Assembly: GCA_905182105.1 (NCBI GenBank)
Contig: CAJJAR010000021.1
Coordinates: 87,900-151,899, forward strand
DNA length: 64,000 nt
Direction of reading: 5' to 3'
Source of the DNA: an uncultured Paracoccaceae bacterium
Lineage (GTDB): Bacteria > Pseudomonadota > Alphaproteobacteria > Rhodobacterales > Rhodobacteraceae
Shown here: positions 39,535-47,400 of the stretch, in pieces
How the letters are laid out: each line of letters begins with the position of its first letter
Numbering within the stretch: position 1 is the stretch's first letter
The notes under the pieces: model-generated
Seen by the model: only the letters and a program-made list of their open reading frames with translations
Told to the model about the DNA's origin: nothing
Database searches by the model: none
Translations under genes and position numbers: made by a program

Positions 39535-39858
39535 GTGCAATTGCCGCCAAAAGTTACAACACGTGCCTTTGAACGTCTTGCTGAGATCGGCGCCGCTGAT
39601 CAGGGGCAGGCCCTACGCGTCGCGGTTGAGGGTGGTGGCTGTTCCGGCTTCCAGTACGAAATCGCGCTGGATGATCCCAAAGCCGACGATTTAATCCTTG
39701 AGGGATCAGGACAAAAAGTTGTGGTTGATTCCATATCTTTGCCCTTCCTCTCCAACGCAGTTATCGACTTTTCCGAAGAGCTGATCGGGGCACGGTTTGT
39801 CATTGAAAACCCGAATGCAACAAGCGCATGTGGTTGTGGAATTTCTTTTTCAATGTAA
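39535..39858 (+). CDS. erpA: A-type iron-sulfur carrier protein (HesB/ErpA-like)
   Basis: The 107-residue protein has the A-type carrier pattern with three Cys ligands: GGGCSGFQYEI (about residue 37) and the C-terminal SACGCGISFSM. It passes Fe-S clusters to apoproteins. GTG at 39535 is chosen because GGAG lies eight bases upstream and the conserved sequence (QLPPKVTTRAFERL) begins there; an ATG at 39496 would add an unconserved stretch. It is divergent from dgt. Whether it is ErpA or another A-type member cannot be settled here. Confidence 0.88.
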   Translation: MQLPPKVTTRAFERLAEIGAADQGQALRVAVEGGGCSGFQYEIALDDPKADDLILEGSGQKVVVDSISLPFLSNAVIDFSEELIGARFVIENPNATSACGCGISFSM

Positions 39859-39930
39859 TAGGTTACACGGTGATATTGACGTGTTGAAATCCTTTAATAA
39901 AGCCGTAAAACCATCAGTCGAATTTTGTGC

Positions 39931-40914
39931 TTAAAGTAGTATTCCGTATCCTTTTTCGTCAATTTCCTGCTCAACAATAGGACGCATCACCTCCCAATCG
40001 TGACTTCGTTCGGCATCCATTTTTAGCAATAGATTAGAAATATTGCGAAGCGGGCCAACGGCGACATCACCACGCTGAAATTGCGTGCACCCACCAAGAA
40101 CCGCCTGCCCCTTCCCATCTTGTTTTGCCGTTGCAGCCAACCATGAACATTCGAAATATTCATGATACGCATCTGATATGCTTGATGCAGAATTCGTCGC
40201 AACTTGAAAATCTGCCAAGGACGCCAACACACAGTTTTCCCAGATTTGGCTTGGTGTTTCTCCGGCAAATCGGAGTGCCGTACAAATTTCAGCCAGAAGA
40301 TCAGCGTTTTGATCCAAATATGCGATGATCCCAACAAAATTCAGGAATTGGATCGCGCCTGCATCCAGCTTGGGGTCTCGGCGACCATATTCAGACAAAT
40401 AGGATACGATATGTGTCAGCTCATAAGCCGCTTTTTTGTTTGGCAGCGCTAATGTCGCTGAGCGATTGATGAATTGGCGTAAACGAACGTCCAATCCAGT
40501 ATCGATCGAAATTTTATTTCCGCGTCGCGACACAAGCCTAAACACTTCGCCGCGTTGGAGGTTTGAGAGTTCCACTTCGGCCAGCCCTTGCGTCGCAACC
40601 CATTCGCCCATCTGTTCACCTAAGTTCCCCTTTAGTCCAAGGTCTTCCAGATCAAGACAAATAGAGAGGTAAAACCGATAATATTGGTTAAAAAAGGCCA
40701 TGTTTGCGGTCAATTGTTGATAAACGGTCAAAGATTCTTCTTTGAATGGCTTTCCCGAGCATTCAAGAATGTTCAGCAATTCACCGGTCTCTTTCAACCA
40801 AAACACATTTTCGCGGGTTCTGCGATGGTTGGCTAAAACATCAATCATAGGGTCCACGTTTTGAGAAAATGTTTGTCGGCGCTGGGGCACGCTTAATGAA
40901 ATTACGTTGGTCAT
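39931..40914 (-). CDS. Uncharacterised 327-aa protein (possibly DUF6902), partner of a repeat peptide
   Basis: The protein is soluble and mainly helical by inspection, with no signal peptide or membrane helix. Blocks that look conserved are FWLKETGELLNILECSG, YYRFYLSICLDLEDLGL, ALPNKKAAYELTHIV, SYLSEYGRRDPKL and LDQNADLLAEICTALRFAGE. I recognise it as a Rhodobacteraceae-specific family without known function; from memory, unverified, it may be DUF6902. No catalytic motif is evident, although a Cys and several His/Glu-rich helices exist. It follows the 70-residue repeat-peptide gene by 38 bases on the same strand, so the two probably form an operon. Confidence 0.75.
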   Translation of the reverse strand: MTNVISLSVPQRRQTFSQNVDPMIDVLANHRRTRENVFWLKETGELLNILECSGKPFKEESLTVYQQLTANMAFFNQYYRFYLSICLDLEDLGLKGNLGEQMGEWVATQGLAEVELSNLQRGEVFRLVSRRGNKISIDTGLDVRLRQFINRSATLALPNKKAAYELTHIVSYLSEYGRRDPKLDAGAIQFLNFVGIIAYLDQNADLLAEICTALRFAGETPSQIWENCVLASLADFQVATNSASSISDAYHEYFECSWLAATAKQDGKGQAVLGGCTQFQRGDVAVGPLRNISNLLLKMDAERSHDWEVMRPIVEQEIDEKGYGILL

Positions 40915-40952
40915 ATTTAGCCCTCTTAAATTAAACGTGCCTTGGCAGTTGG

Positions 40953-41165
40953 TTAGGAGCAGGACATAAACAGCGAAGTCAGATTACCACTTTCTTTGAA
41001 CGACGTTGTCGGGGCGTATTCATACATAAACATTCCAGTGTCATCGCCGCCTTTCATTTCCGGGCTAGACCCTGACATGAAAAGGTATGTCGCATCGCAC
41101 AAGAAGCCATCAGACGCTGTTGGAACTGAGCAGGACATGAACATTTTAATATCATCACCACCCAT
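40953..41165 (-). CDS. 70-aa peptide with an internally duplicated Phe-Met motif
   Basis: The predicted peptide falls into two units. Residues 2-38 start GGDDIKMFMSCS and include TYLFMSGS. Residues 39-70 start GGDDTGMFMYEY and end LTSLFMSCS. Phe-Met pairs sit at residues 9, 29, 46 and 66, spaced 20, 17 and 20. DNA copies of the unit are also similar, for example GCAGGACAT at both ends of the gene. AAGG lies four bases before the ATG. There is no signal peptide. It could be a precursor-type peptide or a small protein of a roseobacter-specific family (possibly DUF6749, from memory). The partner gene lies 38 bases downstream. Confidence 0.65.
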   Translation of the reverse strand: MGGDDIKMFMSCSVPTASDGFLCDATYLFMSGSSPEMKGGDDTGMFMYEYAPTTSFKESGNLTSLFMSCS

Positions 41166-41574
41166 CAGACCTTATTGATATATTGTGGATCGTGTTTAAA
41201 CTTCACGTAATGCAGTCATTTTAAAATTTCCCAGTTTGTTAAGTTAGTCGTACCTAAAACGATTGTCCTTAAATCTGTATTTGAATACCCCTTTTCTTTT
41301 CATAGTTGTGCAAACATTGACTTATCCACCGGTGCGGCACAGCCAGCTTCGTTGAAAGTGTTTAGCTTTAGCGCAAATTGCAAAATTTGAAAAAATGTTG
41401 TCCACAGGTGCAATTCCTATGGATACTAACCTAATGTTAATAAATGTTAATTAATCCTTAACCCGATTCACAGAATTACTACCCATTTCAACTCGACCTC
41501 AAGATGCTCCTCTGCCCTTGCTCAGCAGCAGGTCTTGAGCGATAGCTTATTCATCAAAAAGCAGGAGCACCGTC
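41166..41574. other. 409-base AT-rich divergent intergenic region
   Basis: This region separates the repeat-peptide operon (leftward) and xthA (rightward). I see no gene. It holds two DnaA-box-like nonamers in the same orientation (TTATCCACC at 41322-41330, TTGTCCACA at 41398-41406), a CtrA-like site (41447-41461), and the direct repeat ATGTTAAT at 41434-41451. It must contain both divergent promoters. Confidence 0.5.
41447..41461. promoter_or_regulatory. CtrA-like binding site (TTAA-N7-TTAA)
   Basis: TTAA at 41447-41450 and TTAA at 41458-41461 are separated by exactly seven bases, followed by C. This is the established full CtrA consensus of alphaproteobacteria. In an AT-rich stretch such a match can arise by chance. 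It lies 114 bases before xthA. Confidence 0.35.
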
Positions 41575-42384
41575 ATGAAGATTGCCTCATTCAACATCAA
41601 CGGCATCAAAGCACGCATAAATGCACTTCCTGAATGGCTGGACGAAGCACAACCTGATGTCGCTTTGCTCCAAGAAATCAAATCCGTGGACGAATCATTC
41701 CCTCGCGAGATCTTTGAAGACCGCGGATATATCATCGAAACGCACGGACAAAAATCATTCAACGGCGTTGCTATCCTATCTAAATTACCACTTGAAGATG
41801 TGCGCCGTGGCCTGCCCGGTGACGACAACGACGAACAAGCGCGTTGGATTGAAGCTACTGTCATCGGTGAAAAAGATGCGGTTCGTATCTGTGGGCTTTA
41901 CCTACCTAATGGCAACCCTGTCGAATTGAATGATGCTGGCAAACCCGTTGAGGGCGGAAAGTACGCCTATAAATTGGCATGGATGGAACGCCTTCAGGCA
42001 CGTGCAGAGGAACTGATGGTGGATACGCTGCCGTTTTTAATGGCTGGGGATTACAACATCATCGCACAGCCTGAAGATGCTGCACGCCCAGAAATTTGGG
42101 AAGGTGATGCAGCCTGTCGTCCTGAAAGTCTTGCCGCGTATCGCAAACTGGTCAATCTTGGGCTAACCGATGCGACCCTCGCACGTGATCCGCGTGCGGG
42201 CCAATATACGTTCTGGGATTATCAAGCAGGCGCATGGAATAAGAACAACGGTATTCGCATTGACCACTTTCTGCTTAGCCCAACTTGCGCGGATATGTTG
42301 ATAGATACTGGGATCGACAAAAACACTCGCGCCCGTGAAAAACCATCTGACCACGTCCCTATCTGGATCGACTTAAAAGTTTAA
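41575..42384 (+). CDS. xthA: Exodeoxyribonuclease III
   Basis: The 269-residue AP endonuclease/exonuclease has MKIASFNINGIKARINALP, VALLQEIKSVDESFP (metal Glu), ICGLYLPNG, FLMAGDYNIIAQPEDA (Asp/Asn), FWDYQAGAWNKNNGIRIDHF and the C-terminal KPSDHVPIWIDL (catalytic His). It cleaves at abasic sites and degrades 3' ends in base-excision repair. A ribosome binding site AGCAGGAG precedes the ATG. Its 3' end overlaps the convergent monooxygenase by four bases. Confidence 0.96.
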   Translation: MKIASFNINGIKARINALPEWLDEAQPDVALLQEIKSVDESFPREIFEDRGYIIETHGQKSFNGVAILSKLPLEDVRRGLPGDDNDEQARWIEATVIGEKDAVRICGLYLPNGNPVELNDAGKPVEGGKYAYKLAWMERLQARAEELMVDTLPFLMAGDYNIIAQPEDAARPEIWEGDAACRPESLAAYRKLVNLGLTDATLARDPRAGQYTFWDYQAGAWNKNNGIRIDHFLLSPTCADMLIDTGIDKNTRAREKPSDHVPIWIDLKV

Positions 42385-43538
42385 CTGCGTTTGTCAGTGA
42401 CATCGTGCCGGTAAAGCCAATCAAAGGGCTTTAACATTAGCGATGGTGCTACCATGCCTACACTCTTCAACCCTAAGTGCGCAGCCAAACGGATTGGGCC
42501 TGAACGCAGGTGGTACCGGTTGGCGTTCCCTTGTGTGGTTTTAACAACTTTAGTCACGCGTTTTAAACGCTGGCTTTGATAACCGCGGAGATCACCCGCC
42601 TTTAGCGCCCGTCCTAAGACCCACGCGTCTTCCAATGCCATATTCGCCCCCTGTGCCAAGAATGGCAGCATTGGGTGCGCGGCGTCACCAACCAGTGCAA
42701 TCCCTTGCTCAAACCACCTTGCAGCAACTGGATGGCGAAACAATCCCCATTTAGAAGTCTGTTTAACGGAATCTAGCAATGGCGCAGCTCCTCCCGAAAA
42801 CTCTGCGAATGTTTCGCGCAATTGATCGGGATCGCCATTTTGTCGCCAACCTTCATCCTGCCAATCATCACATTCCTCGACAGCGACCAAATTAACAAAC
42901 ATACCGCCACGCAACGGATATGTGACGATATGTTTGCCAGGTCCCATGTAAACGCGGGCCTCATTTGGTTGGTCGACAACATTGGGCACAATAGCGCGCC
43001 ACGCGACTTGTTTTGTAAAGAATGCAGAGGACTGGGGGTTGAGCGATGAGCGGGCAACAGAATGGACCCCATCCGCCCCTACAACCAGTTCCGCGCGCAA
43101 GACATCGCCATTGGCAAGCACGACCTCGGGTATCTCGCCTTTTAGCACCTCAACAACAGATTGGTTCAACTTTATATCTGCAGACGCCCGTTTGGCAGCG
43201 CCAGTAAGTGCATCCAACAGATCCGCACGATGGACGAAATAGTAGGCCTGATCAGGGGCCAAACGCTTTAAATCCAAACGCGCAACTTCGCCCGAACTGC
43301 GATAATCGCGTAGTGAAACGGCATTGGCACGCAATGCACCGCGATTGACCAACTCAGGCTCTAGGCCCAAGGCACGCAACACACACAATCCATTGGGACT
43401 AACTTGAAGACCCGCCCCAATTTCTGTCAGCTTCGGCACTTGTTCCAGAACTGTTACAGAAGCACCCATGCGGCCCAATACAGCAGCAGAGGCCATACCG
43501 GCGATACCGCCACCAATCACTATTGCACTGCGTATCAT
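42381..43538 (-). CDS. FAD-dependent aromatic-ring monooxygenase (salicylate hydroxylase-like)
   Basis: The 385-residue flavoprotein opens with IVIGGGIAGMASAAVLGRMG (GxGxxG), has VVGADGVHSVARSSL (DG motif, about residue 155) and GIALVGDAAHPMLPFLAQGA (GD motif, about 285). It is a class A flavoprotein monooxygenase that would hydroxylate an aromatic acid with NAD(P)H and oxygen. The substrate is unknown and no catabolic neighbour helps. It lies downstream of dksA, separated by a terminator. Confidence 0.88.
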   Translation of the reverse strand: MIRSAIVIGGGIAGMASAAVLGRMGASVTVLEQVPKLTEIGAGLQVSPNGLCVLRALGLEPELVNRGALRANAVSLRDYRSSGEVARLDLKRLAPDQAYYFVHRADLLDALTGAAKRASADIKLNQSVVEVLKGEIPEVVLANGDVLRAELVVGADGVHSVARSSLNPQSSAFFTKQVAWRAIVPNVVDQPNEARVYMGPGKHIVTYPLRGGMFVNLVAVEECDDWQDEGWRQNGDPDQLRETFAEFSGGAAPLLDSVKQTSKWGLFRHPVAARWFEQGIALVGDAAHPMLPFLAQGANMALEDAWVLGRALKAGDLRGYQSQRLKRVTKVVKTTQGNANRYHLRSGPIRLAAHLGLKSVGMVAPSLMLKPFDWLYRHDVTDKRS

Positions 43539-43556
43539 TACAAGCCCTTAAATACG

Positions 43557-43590
43557 AAAAAGGCGCAAGGGGAATACCCTACGCGCCTTT
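43557..43590 (-). terminator. Rho-independent terminator of dksA
   Basis: AAAGGCGC (43559-43566) and GCGCCTTT (43583-43590) form an eight-base stem with GGG/CCC pairing inside the loop. On the minus strand the stem ends in TTTTT. It lies 25 bases after the dksA stop and 20 before the monooxygenase start. Confidence 0.75.
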
Positions 43591-43614
43591 GACTTAAAAT
43601 CTTATCCCCGACGA

Positions 43615-44037
43615 TCAATCGTCACGATGAACCTTTTCACGACGCTCGTGACGTTCTTGAGCTTCGAGGCTCATTGTCGCGATCGGACGCGCATCCAGAC
43701 GCTTCAATGAAATCGGCTCACCCGTCACTGAGCAATATCCGAATTCATCTTCATCTATACGACGTAGCGCCGCATCAATCTTGGAAACCAGTTTGCGCTG
43801 TCGGTCACGTGTACGTAGCTCAAGGGCGCGATCTGTCTCTTCAGAAGCACGGTCGTTTACGTCCGGGATATTACGTGTGCCATCTTGTAATGCTTCGATG
43901 GTGTCACGTGTTCCAGCTTGCAACTCGTCTTTCCAATTGTTCAACTTGCGGCGAAAATATTCCACCTGAAGATCATTCATGAATGGTTCGTCGTCGGCTG
44001 GATGATAATCATCCGGCAGAAACACTTCTTGTTTCAT
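43615..44037 (-). CDS. dksA: RNA polymerase-binding transcription factor DksA
   Basis: The 140-residue protein has the DksA coiled coil (YFRRKLNNWKDELQAGTRDT) with the tip acidic pair in NIPDVNDRASEETDRALELR, and the C-terminal EDEFGYCSVTGEPISLKRLD. It binds in the RNA polymerase secondary channel and with ppGpp adjusts rRNA and stress promoters. Only one of the four Cys of the classical zinc finger is present, so it is a zinc-independent type. ATG at 44037 follows GGAGGGGAA. The same frame is open upstream to 44103. Confidence 0.94.
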   Translation of the reverse strand: MKQEVFLPDDYHPADDEPFMNDLQVEYFRRKLNNWKDELQAGTRDTIEALQDGTRNIPDVNDRASEETDRALELRTRDRQRKLVSKIDAALRRIDEDEFGYCSVTGEPISLKRLDARPIATMSLEAQERHERREKVHRDD

Positions 44038-44209
44038 CTTGTTCCCCTCCGTTTGGCTTAGGTCATTCATGCACGTTTCGTCATTGTACATAAACATAGC
44101 CATCTTCCGCAGCGTCTAACGCAGCGCCCCGTTATTGTCACTACACAATTCTGCTTAGATATGTCTAAAACCAATAACAGTTAATAAATGCGCACAGACG
44201 GAGATTGTT

Positions 44210-45046
44210 ATGAAATTTCAAGGCACCGAAAGCTACGTTGCAACAGATGACCTTACGATCGCTGTAAACGCAGCTGTAACATTAGAAAGACCCCTCCTTG
44301 TCAAAGGTGAACCTGGCACTGGAAAAACAGAACTTGCCAAACAAATCGCGACCTCTTTGGGGATCCGCATGATCGAATGGAACATCAAATCCACCACCCG
44401 TGCGCAACAGGGGTTGTACGAATATGATGCTGTTTCACGCCTTCGCGACAGCCAGTTGGGCAAAGAAGAAGTCCATGATGTTGCAAACTACATCCGCAAA
44501 GGCAAACTTTGGGAAGCTTTCGAAGCTGGTGAAAAGGTTGTGCTCTTAATCGACGAGATCGACAAAGCCGACATCGAATTTCCAAATGACCTTTTACAGG
44601 AACTCGATAAGATGGAGTTCTTTGTTTACGAAACAGGCAAAACTGTAAAAGCGGTAAACCGCCCTATTGTGATCATCACATCGAACAATGAAAAAGAACT
44701 GCCCGATGCGTTTCTGCGCCGCTGCTTCTTTCATTACATCCGTTTCCCAGACATGGAAACTATGCGTGCAATTGTAGAAGTCCACCACCCGGGGATCAAA
44801 GAACAGTTATTAACGACCGCCCTCACCCAGTTTTTCGATATTCGCGAACAAGCTGGTTTAAAAAAGAAACCATCAACCTCTGAAGTGTTGGATTGGCTTA
44901 AATTGCTGCTGGCCGAGGATATGACAGCCGAAGACCTAAAATCAGGGACTGCCGCTTTACCCAAACTGCACGGTGCGCTATTGAAGAACGAACAAGATGT
45001 GCATTTGTTCGAACGCATAGCGTTTATGGCGCGTGGCCAACGCTAG
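44210..45046 (+). CDS. MoxR-family AAA+ ATPase
   Basis: The 278-residue ATPase has Walker A LVKGEPGTGKTELAKQIA (about residue 35), Walker B KVVLLIDEIDKADIEFPND and the sensor region VIITSNNEKELPDAFLRRCF. MoxR ATPases act with VWA-domain partners as chaperones in maturing metalloenzymes or envelope complexes. The expected partner, a VWA protein, lies at 47400-48587, separated here by two decayed genes. GGAG lies at a proper distance before the ATG. Confidence 0.93.
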   Translation: MKFQGTESYVATDDLTIAVNAAVTLERPLLVKGEPGTGKTELAKQIATSLGIRMIEWNIKSTTRAQQGLYEYDAVSRLRDSQLGKEEVHDVANYIRKGKLWEAFEAGEKVVLLIDEIDKADIEFPNDLLQELDKMEFFVYETGKTVKAVNRPIVIITSNNEKELPDAFLRRCFFHYIRFPDMETMRAIVEVHHPGIKEQLLTTALTQFFDIREQAGLKKKPSTSEVLDWLKLLLAEDMTAEDLKSGTAALPKLHGALLKNEQDVHLFERIAFMARGQR

Positions 45047-45385
45047 CTGTTAAATGTGGCGCAGGGCATCTAACCTCAACTTCAGGCAACCTGCGTTGCC
45101 CTACGAATTTTTTTTCGAGAGCGACAATACCGACCCACAACCAAGGACTGCAAGGCCAATTGCGGTAATTGCCATATTGTTGCCCGTATTTAAAACACTC
45201 AATATATCAATTATTTCTCATAAGATACAAAAGCTTAACCCAATAAAACCACTGCCACATTTGGGCCACACCCACTGTAAATTGGAACACATTACCTCAA
45301 ACTTGCCTTAATTTCTTCCTAAGAAGGTCGGGTTGAGGGGCTATAAGATCTTCAACACGGCTTATTGAATAGGCAGGCAGTACAA
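45047..45385. other. AT-rich gap between moxR and the broken GNAT gene
   Basis: I find no supported gene in these 339 bases. The first 70 bases contain a terminator-like hairpin. The rest is AT-rich with scattered stops in most frames. It may be remnant coding sequence, given the decay of the two genes that follow, but no family pattern is recognisable. Confidence 0.4.
45085..45115 (+). terminator. Hairpin plus T-run downstream of moxR
   Basis: GGCAAC (45085-45090) and GTTGCC (45095-45100) pair around CTGC, and eight T residues follow at 45108-45115 after a seven-base spacer. The spacer is longer than usual. If active, it would uncouple moxR from the VWA gene. Confidence 0.5.
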
Positions 45386-45845
45386 ATGACCAGTGAGGCT
45401 GCACTTAAAGTGCGTCCTTTGCAAGAGTCCGACCGGGACGCTTGGGCAGCCCTTTGGTTGGCCTATCTAAACTTTTATAGAGCCTCCCTACCTGCGGCTA
45501 CATTCAACGTTTACTTTGATCGCCTTCTGGGCGCTGATCCACAGGGCTTTAATGGCCTCGTTGCTATCCTTGATGGAAAGCTGGTGGGGCTAACCCATTA
45601 CTTATTCCACCGTCATGGCTGGAAAGTCGAAAACGTTTGTTATATTCAAGATCTATATGCTGATCCATCTGTGCGGCATGGGTGTTGGACGTGCGCTTAT
45701 TGAAGGTGTTTACGCAGCCGCTGACGCAAATGGGACACCATCAGTTTATTGGTTGACCCAAGAAGAAAACACAGAAGCGCGCAAACTTTATGACCGAATT
45801 GCAAAGGTCACCAACTTTATCAAATACGGGAGGGTCGAAGCATGA
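45386..45845 (+). pseudogene. GNAT acetyltransferase with a frameshift in the acetyl-CoA loop
   Basis: The first part reads ALKVRPLQESDRDAWAALW, LDGKLVGLTHYLFHRHGW and NVCYIQDLYADPSVR. After GTGC at 45671-45674 the frame changes and continues GMGVGRALIEGVYAAADANG, SVYWLTQEENTEARKLYDRI and ending NFIKYGRVEA. The junction falls inside the RGxGVGRAL acetyl-CoA signature and is explained by loss of two bases from an expected CGN-GGC. Together they make a normal GNAT of about 152 residues. The stop overlaps the next (also broken) gene. Confidence 0.8.
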
Positions 45846-47212
45846 AACGTATGCGTCGCCTGATCCCGCCGTTAGCTTTAATTCTGAATGCCTGTCACCC
45901 CTTCAAACACAACAAGCCATGCGATAATTGCCGACAGCACATTCCCACCGATGAAAACGTTCGGGGCCCCACGCCCCCCACGTCCGATCAAATCAAACAA
46001 CGATCTTGCACTCGATTTTATCGAATTGTCGTTCCGTTTGGAAAGTGGTCGCGACCTGCCTGTCTTTACGCGCTTTGAGGAACCCATCACAGTGCGTGTT
46101 ACCGGTTCCACACCACAAAGCCTTGGCTCTGATTTAACAAAAATTGCTGCACCGATTGCGGACCGAAGCGAATATCATCATCAGTCATATTTCCGCAAAC
46201 GCGCAAGCAAATATGACGATTCAAGCGGTAAGCCGCGCAAAAATTCGACGCACATTGCCACATGCTGCATGTTTTGTTGTTCCTAACATCTCAAGCATCG
46301 ATGAATAACGAAGCGCGCGCCGTACTCCTAAAACAAGTTAGACAAATATTCAAAAACGCGAACAATTGGCAATATTCTTGCCGAATGATGCTAGTCCCCA
46401 AGAAGTGCGTGATTGCTTACATGATGAGTTAGCGCAAGCAATTGGGCCTTTGAAAGATCTGTATCGTCTGCCCGACAGCGTATTTAATGACGACAACGTC
46501 CACACTGTTTTAAAGGACTTTGATATGATGATGCTGAAGGCATACTGCTCGCCTGAACTTCGTAGTGGTATGAACCGCGGGCAAGTGGTCCAAGTACTGC
46601 CACGCGTTTTTAATCGTATCAATCAAGATGGTAACGGACGCGCAGCTAAGTTTCCAACACGAACGCCAAAGTCATGGGCACAAGCCGTTCAAACAGCACT
46701 TGGCCCAGGTAGCAAAACGTCCCAACGTATAACCGCCGCAAACCAAGCATTGAAAATTGCCAAAGCAATGGGTTGGAGCGATCACCGTTTGGCCTTTGCC
46801 CACTATCCAAGTAGTAGCCCTATGCTAGCCTCTTATCCGAAGGCTGCATTTCAACATTTTGTCGCAGCTGACCATTATTATGCTGCCACCCCAGATGCAG
46901 AACCACATCGGGCATACGTAGCCACTCAGTATGCTGCACATGCAGTGTCCAAAGGTGACGGCGTTCGTGCGCTTACATTGATTGGACCGCATATTGACCG
47001 CGCGGCGCGCAACAAAAAACGCAGTCCTGCTTTATAACCTTCTGTTGCTTCGTGCTGAAGCTCTTGATCTGACTGGACGTTCTGCAGAAGCACGTACCGT
47101 CAGACTGGACAGTCTTGGATGGGCGCGTTACGGCTTTGGTCCAGATTGGGCTGTGCGGGCCAAGTTGCGTGAAATATCATCGCTATCCCCGCTGAAAAAA
47201 GTCCGACTTTAA
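45842..47212 (+). pseudogene. DUF2927-type lipoprotein gene with several frameshifts and stops
   Basis: Pieces assemble in order over about 456 codons. A lipoprotein signal (LIPPLALILNACHP) starts at 45842. A shift within 45897-45955 leads to PPMKTFGAPRPPRPIKSNND and ELSFRLESGRDLPVFTRFEE. A second shift near 46140 leads to ANMTIQAVSRAKIRR and PHAACFVVPNISSIDE. TAA at 46306-46308 and TAG at 46339-46341 follow. After these the frame resumes LAIFLPNDASPQEVRDCLHD, ELAQAIGPLKDLYRLPDS and FNDDNVHTVL. A last shift in the A6 run at 47014-47019 leads to NAVLLYNLLLLRAEALDLTG. The function of DUF2927 proteins is unknown. Confidence 0.8.
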
Positions 47213-47232
47213 CAGCGTGGGGCTAAACACAT

Positions 47233-47400
47233 ATGATCGTAATCGTTGCAGCACTAATTGGCGCAATTTTCGGCGGTATCACTGCAAAACGTCGCGGTGG
47301 TAATAAACTAGACATCGCTCAATACGCGACAGGCTTTGGAATGGCCTTTGTTGTGGTCGGCCTGATCGCAACAGTTGTATTGGAACGGATTATTTCCTGA
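47233..47400 (+). CDS. Small two-helix membrane protein
   Basis: The 55-residue protein starts MIVIVAALIGAIFGGITAKR, a first membrane helix, then RGGNKLDIAQYATGFG and a second helix MAFVVVGLIATVVLERIIS. Its TGA shares the A of the following ATG (TGATG), so it is translationally coupled to the VWA gene. Small proteins of this look precede the VWA gene in related genomes. They are sometimes labelled as acyltransferase-like, without evidence. The role is unknown. Confidence 0.75.
   Translation: MIVIVAALIGAIFGGITAKRRGGNKLDIAQYATGFGMAFVVVGLIATVVLERIIS

Noticed and set aside
45101..45175. Reverse-strand 24-codon hydrophobic peptide with a Lys-Lys end downstream of moxR, resembling a C-terminal sorting signal.
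   Set aside because: It overlaps the moxR terminator hairpin, lacks a ribosome binding site, and has no upstream coding part.
45054..45311. 85-codon plus-strand open frame after moxR.
   Set aside because: No domain pattern or ribosome binding site; the composition looks like AT-rich non-coding DNA.
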